Positions 9,234 through 20,021 of a DNA stretch of 64,000 nt are shown piece by piece. Source of the DNA: Neostapfia colusana. Lineage: Eukaryota > Streptophyta > Magnoliopsida > Poales > Poaceae. Positions within the stretch are counted from its first letter, which is position 1; the number at the start of each line of letters is the position of its first letter. The notes below the pieces were generated by a model. The model was given only the letters and a program-made list of their open reading frames with translations, was not told the origin of the DNA and did no database searches. A program made the translations under genes and the position numbers. Location of the stretch: the NCBI GenBank assembly GCA_030760725.1, contig JASWHV010000011.1, positions 19,741,501 to 19,805,500 on the forward strand. The letters run 5' to 3'.

Positions 9234-9254
9234 GGTGTTGCGTTGCACAACACC
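9234..9254 (-). other. U5-end hairpin of G1 (GGTGTTG ... CAACACC)
   Basis: A 7-bp perfect stem in a 21-nt element, 43 nt from the LTR/PBS end. G2, G3 and G4 have a same-sized hairpin here with a GGTGCCG/CGGCACC stem. The T-A pairs at stem positions 5 and 6 of G1 are C-G pairs there. Confidence 0.6.
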
Positions 9255-9699
9255 GTATAACACACGTCAAAGGTACAAAGCGGAAGCGGAAATTTTATTA
9301 CATAAACAAGTTTATGAACATGTTTACATCAAAATAAGTTTAGTCCACACTCGCGGGCGTAGACTAAGCATCAAGTGCACGTTCAGCCCTTGAACGTGTC
9401 CTTGCTAGCACACACGCACACTAACTCTGCGGCGTGCACGACTCCCACTCGACGGGGTTCCCCTCCTGGGGTTCCGTCTCCTCTTCGGGAGTCCCTTCCT
9501 CATAGAACCCTGCAAAAGCTTCAAACACAAGCAGTGAGCACGAAGGCTCAGCAAGTCTGACCCGTCTCACCTAAACATGGAACTTCTACATGAGGGTAAT
9601 GGGTTACATGAGGTAAAATCATTTGCAAGGACTCGCCTAATTAGTAGAACCTTACTTTCAAGTTTTAGCAGCAGGTTGTGGAGAACCTTACGCGAAGGC

Positions 9700-9744
9700 A
9701 CATGAGAGAGCCGCAATCAAACAAGAAACGCATTTCTCTCATGT
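9700..9744 (-). other. Invariant-loop hairpin of G1 U5
   Basis: A 10-bp perfect stem (ACATGAGAGA at 9700-9709 with TCTCTCATGT at 9735-9744) closes a 25-nt loop containing CAATCAAACAAGAAACGC. It is 509 nt from the LTR end. G2, G3 and G4 share the loop with different stems. Confidence 0.7.
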
Positions 9745-9908
9745 ACTTTGCCCAAAGTTGAAAAGAACTTTAGTTAGCACTAAGCTACAGCATATCATTA
9801 ACAATCAATGTCCAGCTTTCAATCAGCAACATTTTAACATGTAACTAGCCTGTTCTTTCTACGTCACGGTACAGTGAACAAGTGGTACTCACTGACCGTG
9901 AGGGACGG

Positions 9909-9920
9909 CGATTATAATCG
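9909..9920 (-). other. 12-nt perfect palindrome of G1 U5 (CGATTATAATCG)
   Basis: It follows GACGG on the plus strand, about 718 nt from the LTR end. The other subfamilies have TGATTGCAATCA or TGATTCGAATCA at the equivalent site, each also perfectly self-complementary. Confidence 0.65.
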
Positions 9921-10386
9921 ATTTACACCTGCAGGGTTACCCGAACAACCCGTCACGTACGCCCTTACTCGATGTTGCCTACAACAACCATCACGGACGC
10001 CGTACGCGACTACCTTTCACCCGTTAGCCAAATATTGAACCGGTCCCATCGTCCCGAGCAAGAGGTCCCTGCACGCGCATCTCTGTGCCGCCAGCTGATT
10101 TACACCTCGAGCTCTCAACCTACCCTCTGAACGACGGGCAATGCCTCAATACCCAGCTACACGAGTTACATCAGTTTCCCGGTTCCCATATAGCCGGTAG
10201 GTCTTCGGTACTGTTCTAGCTTGTTCAACAAGCCCGCACACGGCTCGGTCCTCAATCGACACGAGCGAAGCTACAGCACACAGGCCCCAACGTCCTGCTG
10301 CCCTTACTCTCCGCTCGGTCTCATTTACTTGCCATGTGTATCATGTGCTATCTCTACCCGAGCAATGTGCCTCTAGCCTATTCTCG

Positions 10387-10406
10387 CGAGTAGTTCCAAC
10401 TACTCG
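10387..10406 (-). other. CGAGTAG/CTACTCG hairpin of G1 U5
   Basis: A 7-bp perfect stem with loop TTCCAA, about 1.2 kb from the LTR end. G3 has the same stem with one extra loop base; G4 has one pair changed to G-U on its sense strand. Confidence 0.55.
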
Positions 10407-12344
10407 ACTTGTACCGAATCCTACTCTATCCTAGCAATGCAGTAGCTAGCGGGGTTTGCAATCCTAAACCCCAACCCATGGTTTTCTTGGCTATGCAGTG
10501 GGGTTTCCAAACAAGACTCTAATGCACAGAATAAAGGAAACAAGTATGTGCTCAAAACAATAAAAATTTATAAAATGGTTAATGCAAACCGGAGCTTGCC
10601 TTGCTGCTCTTGGTCGTAGGCTAGCTGTTCCTCCGGAGTAACGAAGTCTAGGACTTCGGGTTCCTCCTCGACCTTAGCGACTACATGATAAGAGCAATGT
10701 ATGTATTAATTTAAATGCATTTGTATTAACTTTGAAGTTGTGAAGTCTATAACCTTTGCTAGATAGACCTAATGACTGTGAAACTTTTGCTGTGGCTTGG
10801 TTACAACCTAAACAGATACTTGGTCAAGTTTTAGTTGCAGCAAAGCTCATTTGAGCCCTCCACAAATAATTATGTCCTTGACCTTAATTGGAACTCTTAG
10901 GGTGTTCTAGGAATTTTTCATGAGACAAACTATGATTTTCTGAAAACTAGATTTTCAGAGGGTTCTAATGGAGTTGGTCTCACTTAATTTGGAAGTCTCT
11001 AACTAAAGATATGAGCTAAACAATTTCAGAGAAAATTCTGAAAATGTTTCTGAACATTTTCTATTTTCTCTGGAACAGTTTCACTAATCACACCATTAGG
11101 TGGACTAAATAAGCTCAAATAGATCTGAAAATTTTATGGTAGTTCAAGGATATTTTGGTGAACATCTCAGCAAAATTTCAGGATTTTCCTCCAAAGGATT
11201 CTCCAGTTAAAATTCCTAACAGTTTAAACTTTAAGGAATTAATTCTGGAGAAATAAGGAATTTCATGAAGTGAAACTTGATTTTCTGGAAAGTACTCAGA
11301 GAGCTGAATCCAGCAAAATTTGGTTCACTCAATTTGGAGCTTTCTAGCCAAAGTTATAAAGATTTGAAGTTTGAACTAAAACTGAAATTGGGGGAAAAGT
11401 TTAAACTCTGGCTTGTGGGCCCCGCACACAGTGCGTCGTCTCCCTCCTCGCGCCAACTGCGCGGCGGCGGCGTTCTCCGGCGACCCTCGCCGGAACTGAG
11501 TTCCCGGCCACCCCCGGCCCGAAACATGCCGCCTGCCCCTTTTCCGACCCCCTGGACTCGAGGGTAGGGTCGCCGGCCGCCGGCGATGACCGGAAACCCG
11601 TGCGCACCGGTGACAGCAACTGCTAGGGTTCCGGTGAGGCCGGTCCCGCTCTCCCGTGCACCAAATCGACCGGAAATCTGTCGGAGAGCATCAGTAGGGC
11701 ATGGGAAACACGAACTAGGGCCGGGTGGAAGCTAGAAATACCGGCAACTAGGCTCTCGACGGTGAGCCGAGGTGTTCAGCCATGGCGGCGGGGAAAACAG
11801 CCATATCATGGCCGATCCTCGATGGTTTTCTCCAATTCCAGTCCGAGCGTGGGCGCTAGCGTGCATAGAAGCTACTAGGTAACGAGCTTGTCCAACCTTC
11901 GTGCATAGAGCACGAATTTCACCCGAAGGTGAGCTCGGTTCTTATGAACTGATCAAGAGTAAATTTGGAAATTCTCGGCCGAGGGTTGATCAATCGCCAA
12001 ACGGCTTTCGGCTACTATATCTACATACAATCACGCACCTTTCTTGTGTAGAGAAGAGGACGTGACAACGGCTGCGCCTGGCTGTCCACGGGAGCCCGAT
12101 CGCCGGCGATGTTCGGCTCGCCGGAGAAATGGCTCGTACAGCTCGAGGAAGCTTGCTCACTGGCCAACACGGAGTGTGGGAGGTTGCTCTCGATCCCTTG
12201 GTGCCGTGTTGCTTGTGGAGGAGGCTGTGCTCACGAGTGATCGGCTTGATCAAGCGGGAGCTCGAGCGGCGGTGATGGCAGTGGAAAAACGGCCGAGTAT
12301 GCCGGCAGCTCGGGGAGTGAGTGATCGGAGCACGCCGGGGAGGG

Positions 12345-12353
12345 AATAAATAG
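12345..12353 (-). promoter_or_regulatory. TATA-like box in the G1 5' LTR
   Basis: On the minus strand this is CTATTTATT, identical to the copy in the 3' LTR. If functional, transcription starts about 30 nt further along the minus strand. This is inferred from the motif only. Confidence 0.4.
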
Positions 12354-13109
12354 CCCGGCGGCTGGTCTCCGGCTTGGGGCGCGCAGCAGGAGCTGGCGCC
12401 GGCTGCCCCCCTTCGGTGGCGCGCGCACACAGCAGCCGGGAACCGACTAGACTGTGTTTCAGTCGGTTTGTATTGAGGCAGAGGCTGACATGTGGGTCCC
12501 ACCCCTCCTTTTAACCTCTGAAATTTACTCCTAACAGCTGTGGTAAACAGTGAACCCTATACTACCCTTGGCAATTCAAATTATTCACCCATGAGCCATT
12601 GGAATTGATCAAAGTTCAAATGAGGTTTGGTTTGAATGAATTTCAGCACAAGTTCAGTTTGAAATTCAAATAAAGTTTGAATTTCTCCCCCTTAGCTCAT
12701 GTCAAGATCAACTCCAAATGGAGTGAAACTTGGTGTGGGAGCTCACAAAAATGTGCTGAGTGAGAATATGCCTTCCACTTTTAAATTCAGTGGGTGAAAA
12801 CAGTTTGAATTTGAATATGGTTTCAAACTGCCCTCCTCCTATCTATACCCAAAATGACCTCAAAAAGGTTTTGAATTTGGGTGAAACTTGGCATGGACAT
12901 CCTTAGCAAAGTGTAGGAGTTTTCATATGTCCAGCCCATCTATATCACATGTGGGAAATACCACTTTTGCAATGTGTGAGTTTGTTCTCTAATGAGCATG
13001 TTGATAATTGTTACTTGCTCTTCATTTGTGTTCATCATTCTTGCTCAAATGAGGTGTGTGGTGTGGTGATGAACACTGCAAATGGGTGTCAAAAACTGAG
13101 ACCCTTACA

Positions 13110-13114
13110 CCAAA
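13110..13114. repeat. Target site duplication of G1 (CCAAA), right copy
   Basis: These five bases follow the LTR terminus and continue the G2 LTR exactly as at 23784-23788 in the uninterrupted G2 LTR. The left copy is outside the window. Confidence 0.75.
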
Positions 13115-15441
13115 CTTAGTGAACTACAATTTCAATTACAGCTCATAGAGTTTGCTTGAATTTTCCTAGCATTTTTGGAGCTAATATTTGCCCAGAACTG
13201 CTTTTTCCAAGTCTTGGAAAATTCTCTGAAAAAGGTTTCTGCATTCAATTGAACACAGCATCTTCAAAGCTGAATTGCTCTGATCAAATCATATCCAATT
13301 AATCTGAAATTTTTACAGGGGTTCACTAATACCCTAAATACTATTCTGGAAAAATTTGAGGATTTTTGGATTTGCCAAACCCCCTCTAAAATTCTTTTGC
13401 TGAAAAGCTTTAAAGAATTTTCCAGAATTAAATAATGAGTTTCATACAATTTGGGTTGTAGATTTGGACCGAGCTGTTCCATATGAATCCAACCCAATTT
13501 GAATCACTAAATTTGGGGCTTCCTAACAAGAGTTATGAGGTTCTAAAGTTTGGGGGAAAATTCTGAAATTGAACTCCGTTTATTTTCCAATTTTCAGAGA
13601 CATAAAGAATTAACACCACATTTGGCCAAGAAAATGAGGTCCAATGCTTCTGAAACTTTTACTGGAGTTCAGGTATTTTTTGGGGAATCCCCTGCCCAAA
13701 TTTGGGGATTTTAAAATACACAGAACTCCTGGAAGAATTCCCACAAAATTTTCCTTCTATGAATTAATGAGCCAAAACCAGGGATTTTCTTAAATATTGG
13801 GCTGTACCCCTGGATAGTACTATTTGAGAGGAATCCATCAAAATTTATTTCACTATTTTTGGAGCTTCCTATACCAAGTTATGCATTTTACAAGTTTGAA
13901 CAACTCTCTGTTTTATTTTTAAACAGAACAGTCACACGTGGGGCCCACGGGTCAGGTGCTTCTTCAACCTCCCGCCAGAGCCCGCGGGTGTACACTGGCA
14001 GAAAACTTGGCATGGCTCATTCTCTCTCATTTCACCACCAAATGAGCTCCGGTTTCGCCCTACTTGCTCCTGGGAACGTGGCGCAGCTGTCGGGCAAGGT
14101 TTCCCCGCGTGAAAACGGTTGTAGGTGGGTCGGCACCGGCGGGGCGGCTCGGGAGCTCGACATGGACGCGTTCCCGCGTTTCCAAGGCATCTCCCGGTGA
14201 GCTACGATGTCCTACAGCATCCCTATGGGTCTAGGAACATGGAACGGAGATCAAATCGTGCAGAACATGGCTGCAAACTAGTCGTCACCGTGGACCATTG
14301 CAGTTTTGGCCGCCGGCGATGATTTCTCGTCGCCCGGGACATAGGAGGGTCGGTTTTCTTTGGTTCTCGGCGTGGGAGGGCGCTAGGGCATCTAGTTGCT
14401 GTGGTTTGAATTGTAGGAGGTATGATCAATCAGTTTGAGAGAATTTCACGTATTAAACACGGTCTGTTCTATACGTGCGCCGGTGCCAAAACTCGAATTC
14501 CGGCGAGCCGGCGTCGGGGGAGAGCAGAGGAACGACAGGATGAGGATCAGTACCTCCTGGCGCACCTCTGTGGCCTCTTGAGCACGCCGGAGAGGCGCTG
14601 TGCTGGCCGGGAGACGGGGAGCAGTGGAGGCGAGCTCGGTTTCTGTTTCATACGTGAGAAATAACAGCGGGTGCGCGATCAAATGAGGAGGGCGACGTGC
14701 TGTGGTTGGCTTCCGGGTAAGGATCAGACCGGCATGAATTGGAGCAGGAGGTGGAGCTTTGGGGCGTGGAGCAGCATCTGGTGTCGGCCGGAGGCAGGGC
14801 CTCGGTGGAGTGAGGAACAGAGAGCAAATACTTAGGGATTAAGTCTACTCATTCCTATGACATGTGGGCCTCACTAGTCAGTACCCCCTCTCCTCAAAAG
14901 ATCTCCAAAGTTTGACAATTATCCAACCCAAATGTTTGAAAGTTGGAAACTGAGCTCATTTGAATAGTTTGGACAAATTCCATCCAAATTCCAATGTTTA
15001 TTTGAATCCCTTGCACATTTAACTATATTTGGAAAAATGGGCAGCAAACTTTTTCAAAAATTAATGAAACTTTGCCTACCCACTAATTTGGACCTAAGGA
15101 ATCCAAATATGCAATTTGATTCTTGTGTTAGCTGCTGCAATCAATAGTTTGGACAAAACAGTTTTGAATTTCCATTGTGTCATCCCCTCACTTGAAGTTT
15201 GAATTTACATTTAGTTCATCTCTGATTTTTAAACCCTTCCATTGCACTTGAGCTCTTCATTTCTGTGGTTTTAATCCACATGGGGTCCATCCATGCAGTA
15301 ACCCTAAGTTTGTTTAGAAGAATCTCACCTATGTTATCATATGTGGGAAAAAGTTTCAACTAAGCCCCTTTTTCGTACACATGACTCCAACATTTGTGCA
15401 AACTCATGTTTCTTTGTACTCACATTTTTGGGACCTTTACA
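13110..15441 (-). repeat. G2 3' LTR, inner segment
   Basis: This runs from the G1 insertion point to the PPT and ends ...CCTTTACA. It matches 23784-24998 followed by 39626-40742. It contains several degenerate copies of a module ending in AGTTATG (see findings). No gene. Confidence 0.9.
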
Positions 15442-15456
15442 ATCCCCCCCTTAAAA
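15442..15456 (-). other. G2 polypurine tract
   Basis: A minus-strand run TTTTAAGGGGGGGGAT abutting the 3' LTR. Confidence 0.85.
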
Positions 15457-15457
15457 G

Positions 15458-15474
15458 AATCTCGTCCCGAGATT
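15458..15474 (-). other. Palindrome next to the G2 PPT
   Basis: AATCTCG and CGAGATT around TCC, identical to G1 in sequence and placement. Confidence 0.75.
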
Positions 15475-15510
15475 ACAAAAGAAAGATGAGGCGGAAGGTA
15501 ATTACAACCA

Positions 15511-18500
15511 TTACGACGAAAGTTCCGGATAGTTCTTGTGGATGTAATCTTCACTCTCCCAAGTCGCTTCTTCCGGTGTGTGATTACTCCACAGGACTTT
15601 GTAAAATTTCAAAGTCCGATTTCGAGTGATCCGGCTCTTCTCGTCGATAATCTTGATGGGCTGCTCGGCGTAGGTGAGATCCGGTTGCAATATCTCCATG
15701 TATTCTGAAAAGATCTCCGTCGGTCGCTTCAAACACTTTCTCAAGTGTGAGACATGGAAGATGTCGTGGATGCCCGATAAGGATGGCGGCAGCTCCAAAC
15801 GGTAGGCTACCGGCCCACACCGTTCTGTAATACGGAATGGACCCACAAAGCGAGGAGCTAGCTTTCCCTTGACCCCGAATCGATGAATTCCCTTCATCGG
15901 GGATACTCGGAGATAGACGTGATCTCCGACTTCAAAACACAAGGGTCGGCGTCGCTGGTCCGCATAGCTCTTCTAGCGAGATTGAGCGGCCCTGAGGTTT
16001 TCTTGAATCAGCTGGACTCGCTCTTCGGCATCTTTTACAAGATCAATGCCTAAAATCACCCTCTCGCCAGATTCACACCAATTGAGTGGTGTGCGGCACT
16101 TCCTGCCATAAAGTGCTTCGTATGGTGCCATTTTAATACTGTATTGGTAACCATTGTTGTAGGAGAACTCTGCTAATGGCAAATGGTTATCCCAGTTCTT
16201 TCCATGATCTATGGCACATGCCCTCAGCATATCTTCTAAAATTTGATTCACCCTCTCTGTTTGACCGTCAGTCTGAGGATGGTATGCGGAGCTTCTGATT
16301 AACTTTGTTCCTAGAGATTCATGTAGTTGCTCCCAGAAACGAGCAACAAATATTGAACCACGGTCGGATATGATGGTCTTGGGGACTCCATGCAAGCACA
16401 CAATTCTAGAGAGATACAACTCTGCATATTATTTAGTATGGAATCCCATATTCACCGGGATGAAGTGGGCTGATTTTGTTAAGCGGTCAACAATCACCCA
16501 AATGGAGTCATGCTTTCTAGATGTGAGAGGCAGTCCGACAATAAAGTCCATGCTGATGTCCTCCCACTTCCATGCCGGAGTACTTAACGGTTGGAGCATT
16601 CCCGCTTTCTTAATATGATCAGCTTTGACTCGCCGACATGTATCACACTCGGATACATACTTGGCAATTTCTCGCTTCATCCGAGTCCACCAAAATTTTG
16701 TCTTCAGGTCTTGATACATCTTATTGCTTCCTGGATGTATCAAGTACTTGGACATATGAGCTTCATCAAGGATTTTCTTCCTTAGTTTCAGGTTCCGGGG
16801 TACCACGATATGGTTGTTAAACAATAACACACCTTGATCATCTTCCGGGAAACATTTCATTTTATCCTCATTGATTCTTGCCCGGATTTTCCGCATTCCT
16901 TTATCCCTCTTCTGGGCTTGCACAATCTCCTCTCTAATGGTAGGCACAAGAGCAAGAACGCCCCATACGGAATCACACGCAAGCTTGGTTCTTTCTCCTT
17001 ATCTGGAACAACTGATAAGTTATTCACGTGGGATTTACGACTGAGTGCATCAGCTACCACGTTAGCTTTTCCCAGATGGTAATGGATCTCGAGCTCATAA
17101 TCTTTGATTAATTCCAACCATCTCCGCTGCCACATATTGATATCCTTCTGAATGAATATGTATTTGAGGCTTTTATGGTCGGTGTAGAGGTGCACTAAAT
17201 TTCCAAGTAAGTAATACCTCCACATCTTCAACGCAAGCACCACCGCAGCGAGCTCTAGGTCATGAGTGGGGTAGTGCTGCTCGTGGTTGTGGAGTTGACG
17301 AGACCCATACGCGATCACGCGTCTATCTTGCATTAAGACGCAGCCAAGTCCAATGCCTGAGGCATCACAATAAACATCGAATGGCTTTGTTGTATCCGGT
17401 TGGGCTAACACCGGTGCCGTTGTGAGATGTTTCTTCAAAGTTTGAAATGCCTCTTCACAGGCCTCTGTCCACACATACTTGCTGCTCTTCTTCAGCAACT
17501 CTGTCATTGGTTTAGCCACCTTTGAGAAGCTGAGAATAAATCTCCGATAGTAACCCGCTAGCCCCAGAAAACTGCGGATTTGATGAACAGATGTTGGAGA
17601 CTCCCATCTCAAGACTTGCTCAATTTTAGTTGGATCCACGGCCACACCCTCTGCTGAAATAATGTGGCCTAAGAATGGTACTTTGCTGATCCAAAATTCA
17701 CACTTTCTGAATTTGGCATACAGCTTATGTTCTCGTAGGCGTTGGAGCACAATATGGAGATGTTTGGTGTGCTCCTCCTCCGATTTGGAGTATACGAGAA
17801 TGTCGTCGATGAAAACCACGACGAACTGATCCAACTCTGGCATGAATACAGAATTCATGAGATACATGAAGTGTGCGGGTGCATTTGTTAGCCTGAAAGA
17901 CATGACTAGATACTCATAGAGCCCGTATCTAGTCGAGAAAGCCGTCTTCGGTATATCCTCCGCTCTGATTTTTATCTGATGATAACCAGACCGTAAGTCC
18001 ATCTTGGACAATACCTTGGCACCCACCAACTGATCAAACAATATATCAATTCGCGGCAGTGGATATTTATTTTTGATCGTCACTGCATTCAGCGGCCGAT
18101 AATCCACACATAATCGAAGTGACTCATCCTTTTTCTTCACAAAGAGGGCTGAACAGCCCCATGGCGATGAGCTTGGTCAGATGAACCCTTTGTCCATTAT
18201 GTCCTTTAGCTGTTCTTTCAGTTCAGCTAATTCCTTCGGAGACATTTTGTACGGCCTCCGAGATATTGGTGTGGTTCCCGGTGCTAACTCGATCTTGAAT
18301 ACCACATCCCTCTCAGGCGGCATCCCTGGAAGATCGTCGGGAAACACATCTGGGTACTCACGGACCACTGGAATATCCTCCAGCTTCGTGGTCACACTGT
18401 GGTACACCACTGGATTTTTAGAATCCATGGCTTCAAGTATGAGCGTTTGGAGACCGTAGATCGGACAGTCCAAACTAACTACCCATGGACCGATGTCAAG

Positions 18501-20021
18501 AACAGCCCCGTGGTAGTTCATCCATGCCATTCCTAGAATCACGTCGATCTTCTACCCCTCTAATACAATGAGGGTTGTGGGGTATAAGTTTCCACCTAAG
18601 CACAAGGGTGCTTTGATCACTACTTCATTAGCAGCTATATTTCCACCCGGTGAGCGGATAAGATAGTGATCCTTCGGTGTAGAGGTGGAGAGCTCAGCTT
18701 TGCACACAAACAACCTGCTGATGAAATTGTGTGTAGCTCCAGAGTCAAATAAAATTAATACGGGCAGTCCATTGAGGGTGAACATTCCCGCTAGCACAGG
18801 TGCCCCCTCTGGCACATCCTCTAGAGCTGTATGATAAATGCACCCTGATTTTGGTGCAGTTCCTTGAAGCTGAGCACGGGGTTGATTTATACCCCGCCCT
18901 GGTGTAGTTTCTCTACGGTGTATCCTTTCTGGACACTTCCTGCTGATGTGACCCAAGTACCCGCACGTGAAGCACGGTTTCTCCGCCGGACCCTGGTTGC
19001 TCTGTGCATGGACATTAGTGGTATTCTGCTGCGGCAAGAACACTTGAGGAGCAGAATAACGTGGCTGCATATACCGTTGTTGCAGCTGTCCGAAATCAGA
19101 GTATTGGGACGATCGACTGGAATATTGCTGGAGTCGTCGAGCCGGCTGCATTAGCTGACAGTTCAAGGTACTGTCTACCACCCTGTATTTCTGCGGAGCA
19201 CTACTGCTACTCTCCGGTGGTACACGGTTCTTTCTTTTCTCAGCCTGAACTTCCCGCTGAGCATCTTCAACCATGATGGCAGCACTCATCAATTTGTTGA
19301 AGTTCTTTCGATCAGCTAAAACGAGTCTCTCCTTTAGCTTGGGATTGAGGCTGCGGAAGAACCATTCACACTTTTGTGCTTCGGTGTTCACATGTTGAGG
19401 CGCATACTGCGCCAGCTTGTTGAACACTCGCGAATGCTCGTATGCACCCCTCCCTCCTTGTTTTAAGGCCAGAAACTCCTCGAGTTTCCGCTGAATTATT
19501 CCGGACGGAACATGATACGCCAGAAACGCCTTCCGGAATTCTGCCCATGTAAAGTCATGTCCAGCTGGTAAGGAGGCGACTTGATTTGCCCACCATGCAC
19601 TGGCGGACCCGTGAAGTTGTTGCGCCGCGTATAACACCTTCTGATGTTCGGTGCATTGAAGCAACCCGAACTTAGACTCAATGGTACGGATCCAGCTATC
19701 CGCCACCAGAGGATCCTCAGATTCAATTAAAACCGGTGGTTGAGTTGCCAAGAACTCAACATAGGAATTCAGTTGAGGTTGGCGCAAGTCTTCGTCTTGA
19801 CATCCCCCTTGACGGGATGTATTCATCACCAGGGTGCGGAGCAAGTCGGTTCGCTCATCGCTTGCACCCATCATGGCAGCCAGAATGTCTGCCATTGTGA
19901 CTGTGGGTGAAGGTCCTGGTGGAGGCTGCGGTTGCGGAGCTCGCTGCTCCCGCTGTGGAGAGTTATCACCACCACCGCCACTGGAACCACCCACTTCACC
20001 CATGGAACGAGTTCACACCAT
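15511..20021 (-). pseudogene. G2 gag-pol pseudogene (Gag, PR, RT, RNase H, integrase, chromodomain)
   Basis: Same architecture as G1 and G3. Gag (to about 18900) has the CCHC knuckle CFTCGYLGHISRKC. The protease has LFDSGATHNFIS, RT has FIDDILVYS, and RNase H has CDAS and TDHKS. The integrase has SDRG and DGQTERVN, and the chromodomain ends at 15511. Lesions in reading order are TGA at 20013-20015 (third codon after the ATG at 20021), TAG at 18552-18554, TGA at 18177-18179, a 7-bp deletion near 16957-16960 between RNase H and integrase, TAA at 16429-16431, and TAG at 15973-15975. The RT motif MSFGLTNAP reads MSFRLTNAP. A Met at 20003 leaves a 483-aa gag-PR fragment open. Not functional. Confidence 0.92.

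Larger units (their letters stand above)
1..13109 (-). mobile_element. G1: young long-LTR Ty3/gypsy chromovirus (Tekay/Del type), 3' LTR cut by window edge
   Basis: The order on the minus strand is 5' LTR (9191-13109), PBS (9176-9187), leader, accessory ORF, gag-PR-RT-RNase H, integrase with chromodomain, PPT, and 3' LTR (1-1839, truncated). The chromodomain at the integrase C-terminus and the LTR of about 3.9 kb point to the Tekay/Del chromovirus lineage. Positions 1-1839 align with 11264-13109 with about 11 substitutions and two indels by eye (about 0.6%), so the insertion is recent. It lies in the 3' LTR of G2: the base after 13109 resumes a sequence that is uninterrupted at 23784 in the other G2 LTR. 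One 2-bp insertion near 3347-3350 breaks pol. Confidence 0.93.
9191..13109 (-). repeat. G1 5' LTR, complete (3919 bp)
   Basis: On the plus strand it begins TGACACGACC and ends CCCTTACA, so it starts with TG and ends with CA. It is bounded by the PBS on one side and by interrupted G2 LTR sequence on the other. It holds no credible gene. If the TATA-like box at 12345-12353 is used, about 3.1 kb of this LTR becomes 5' untranslated leader, including the structured sites described below. Confidence 0.92.
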
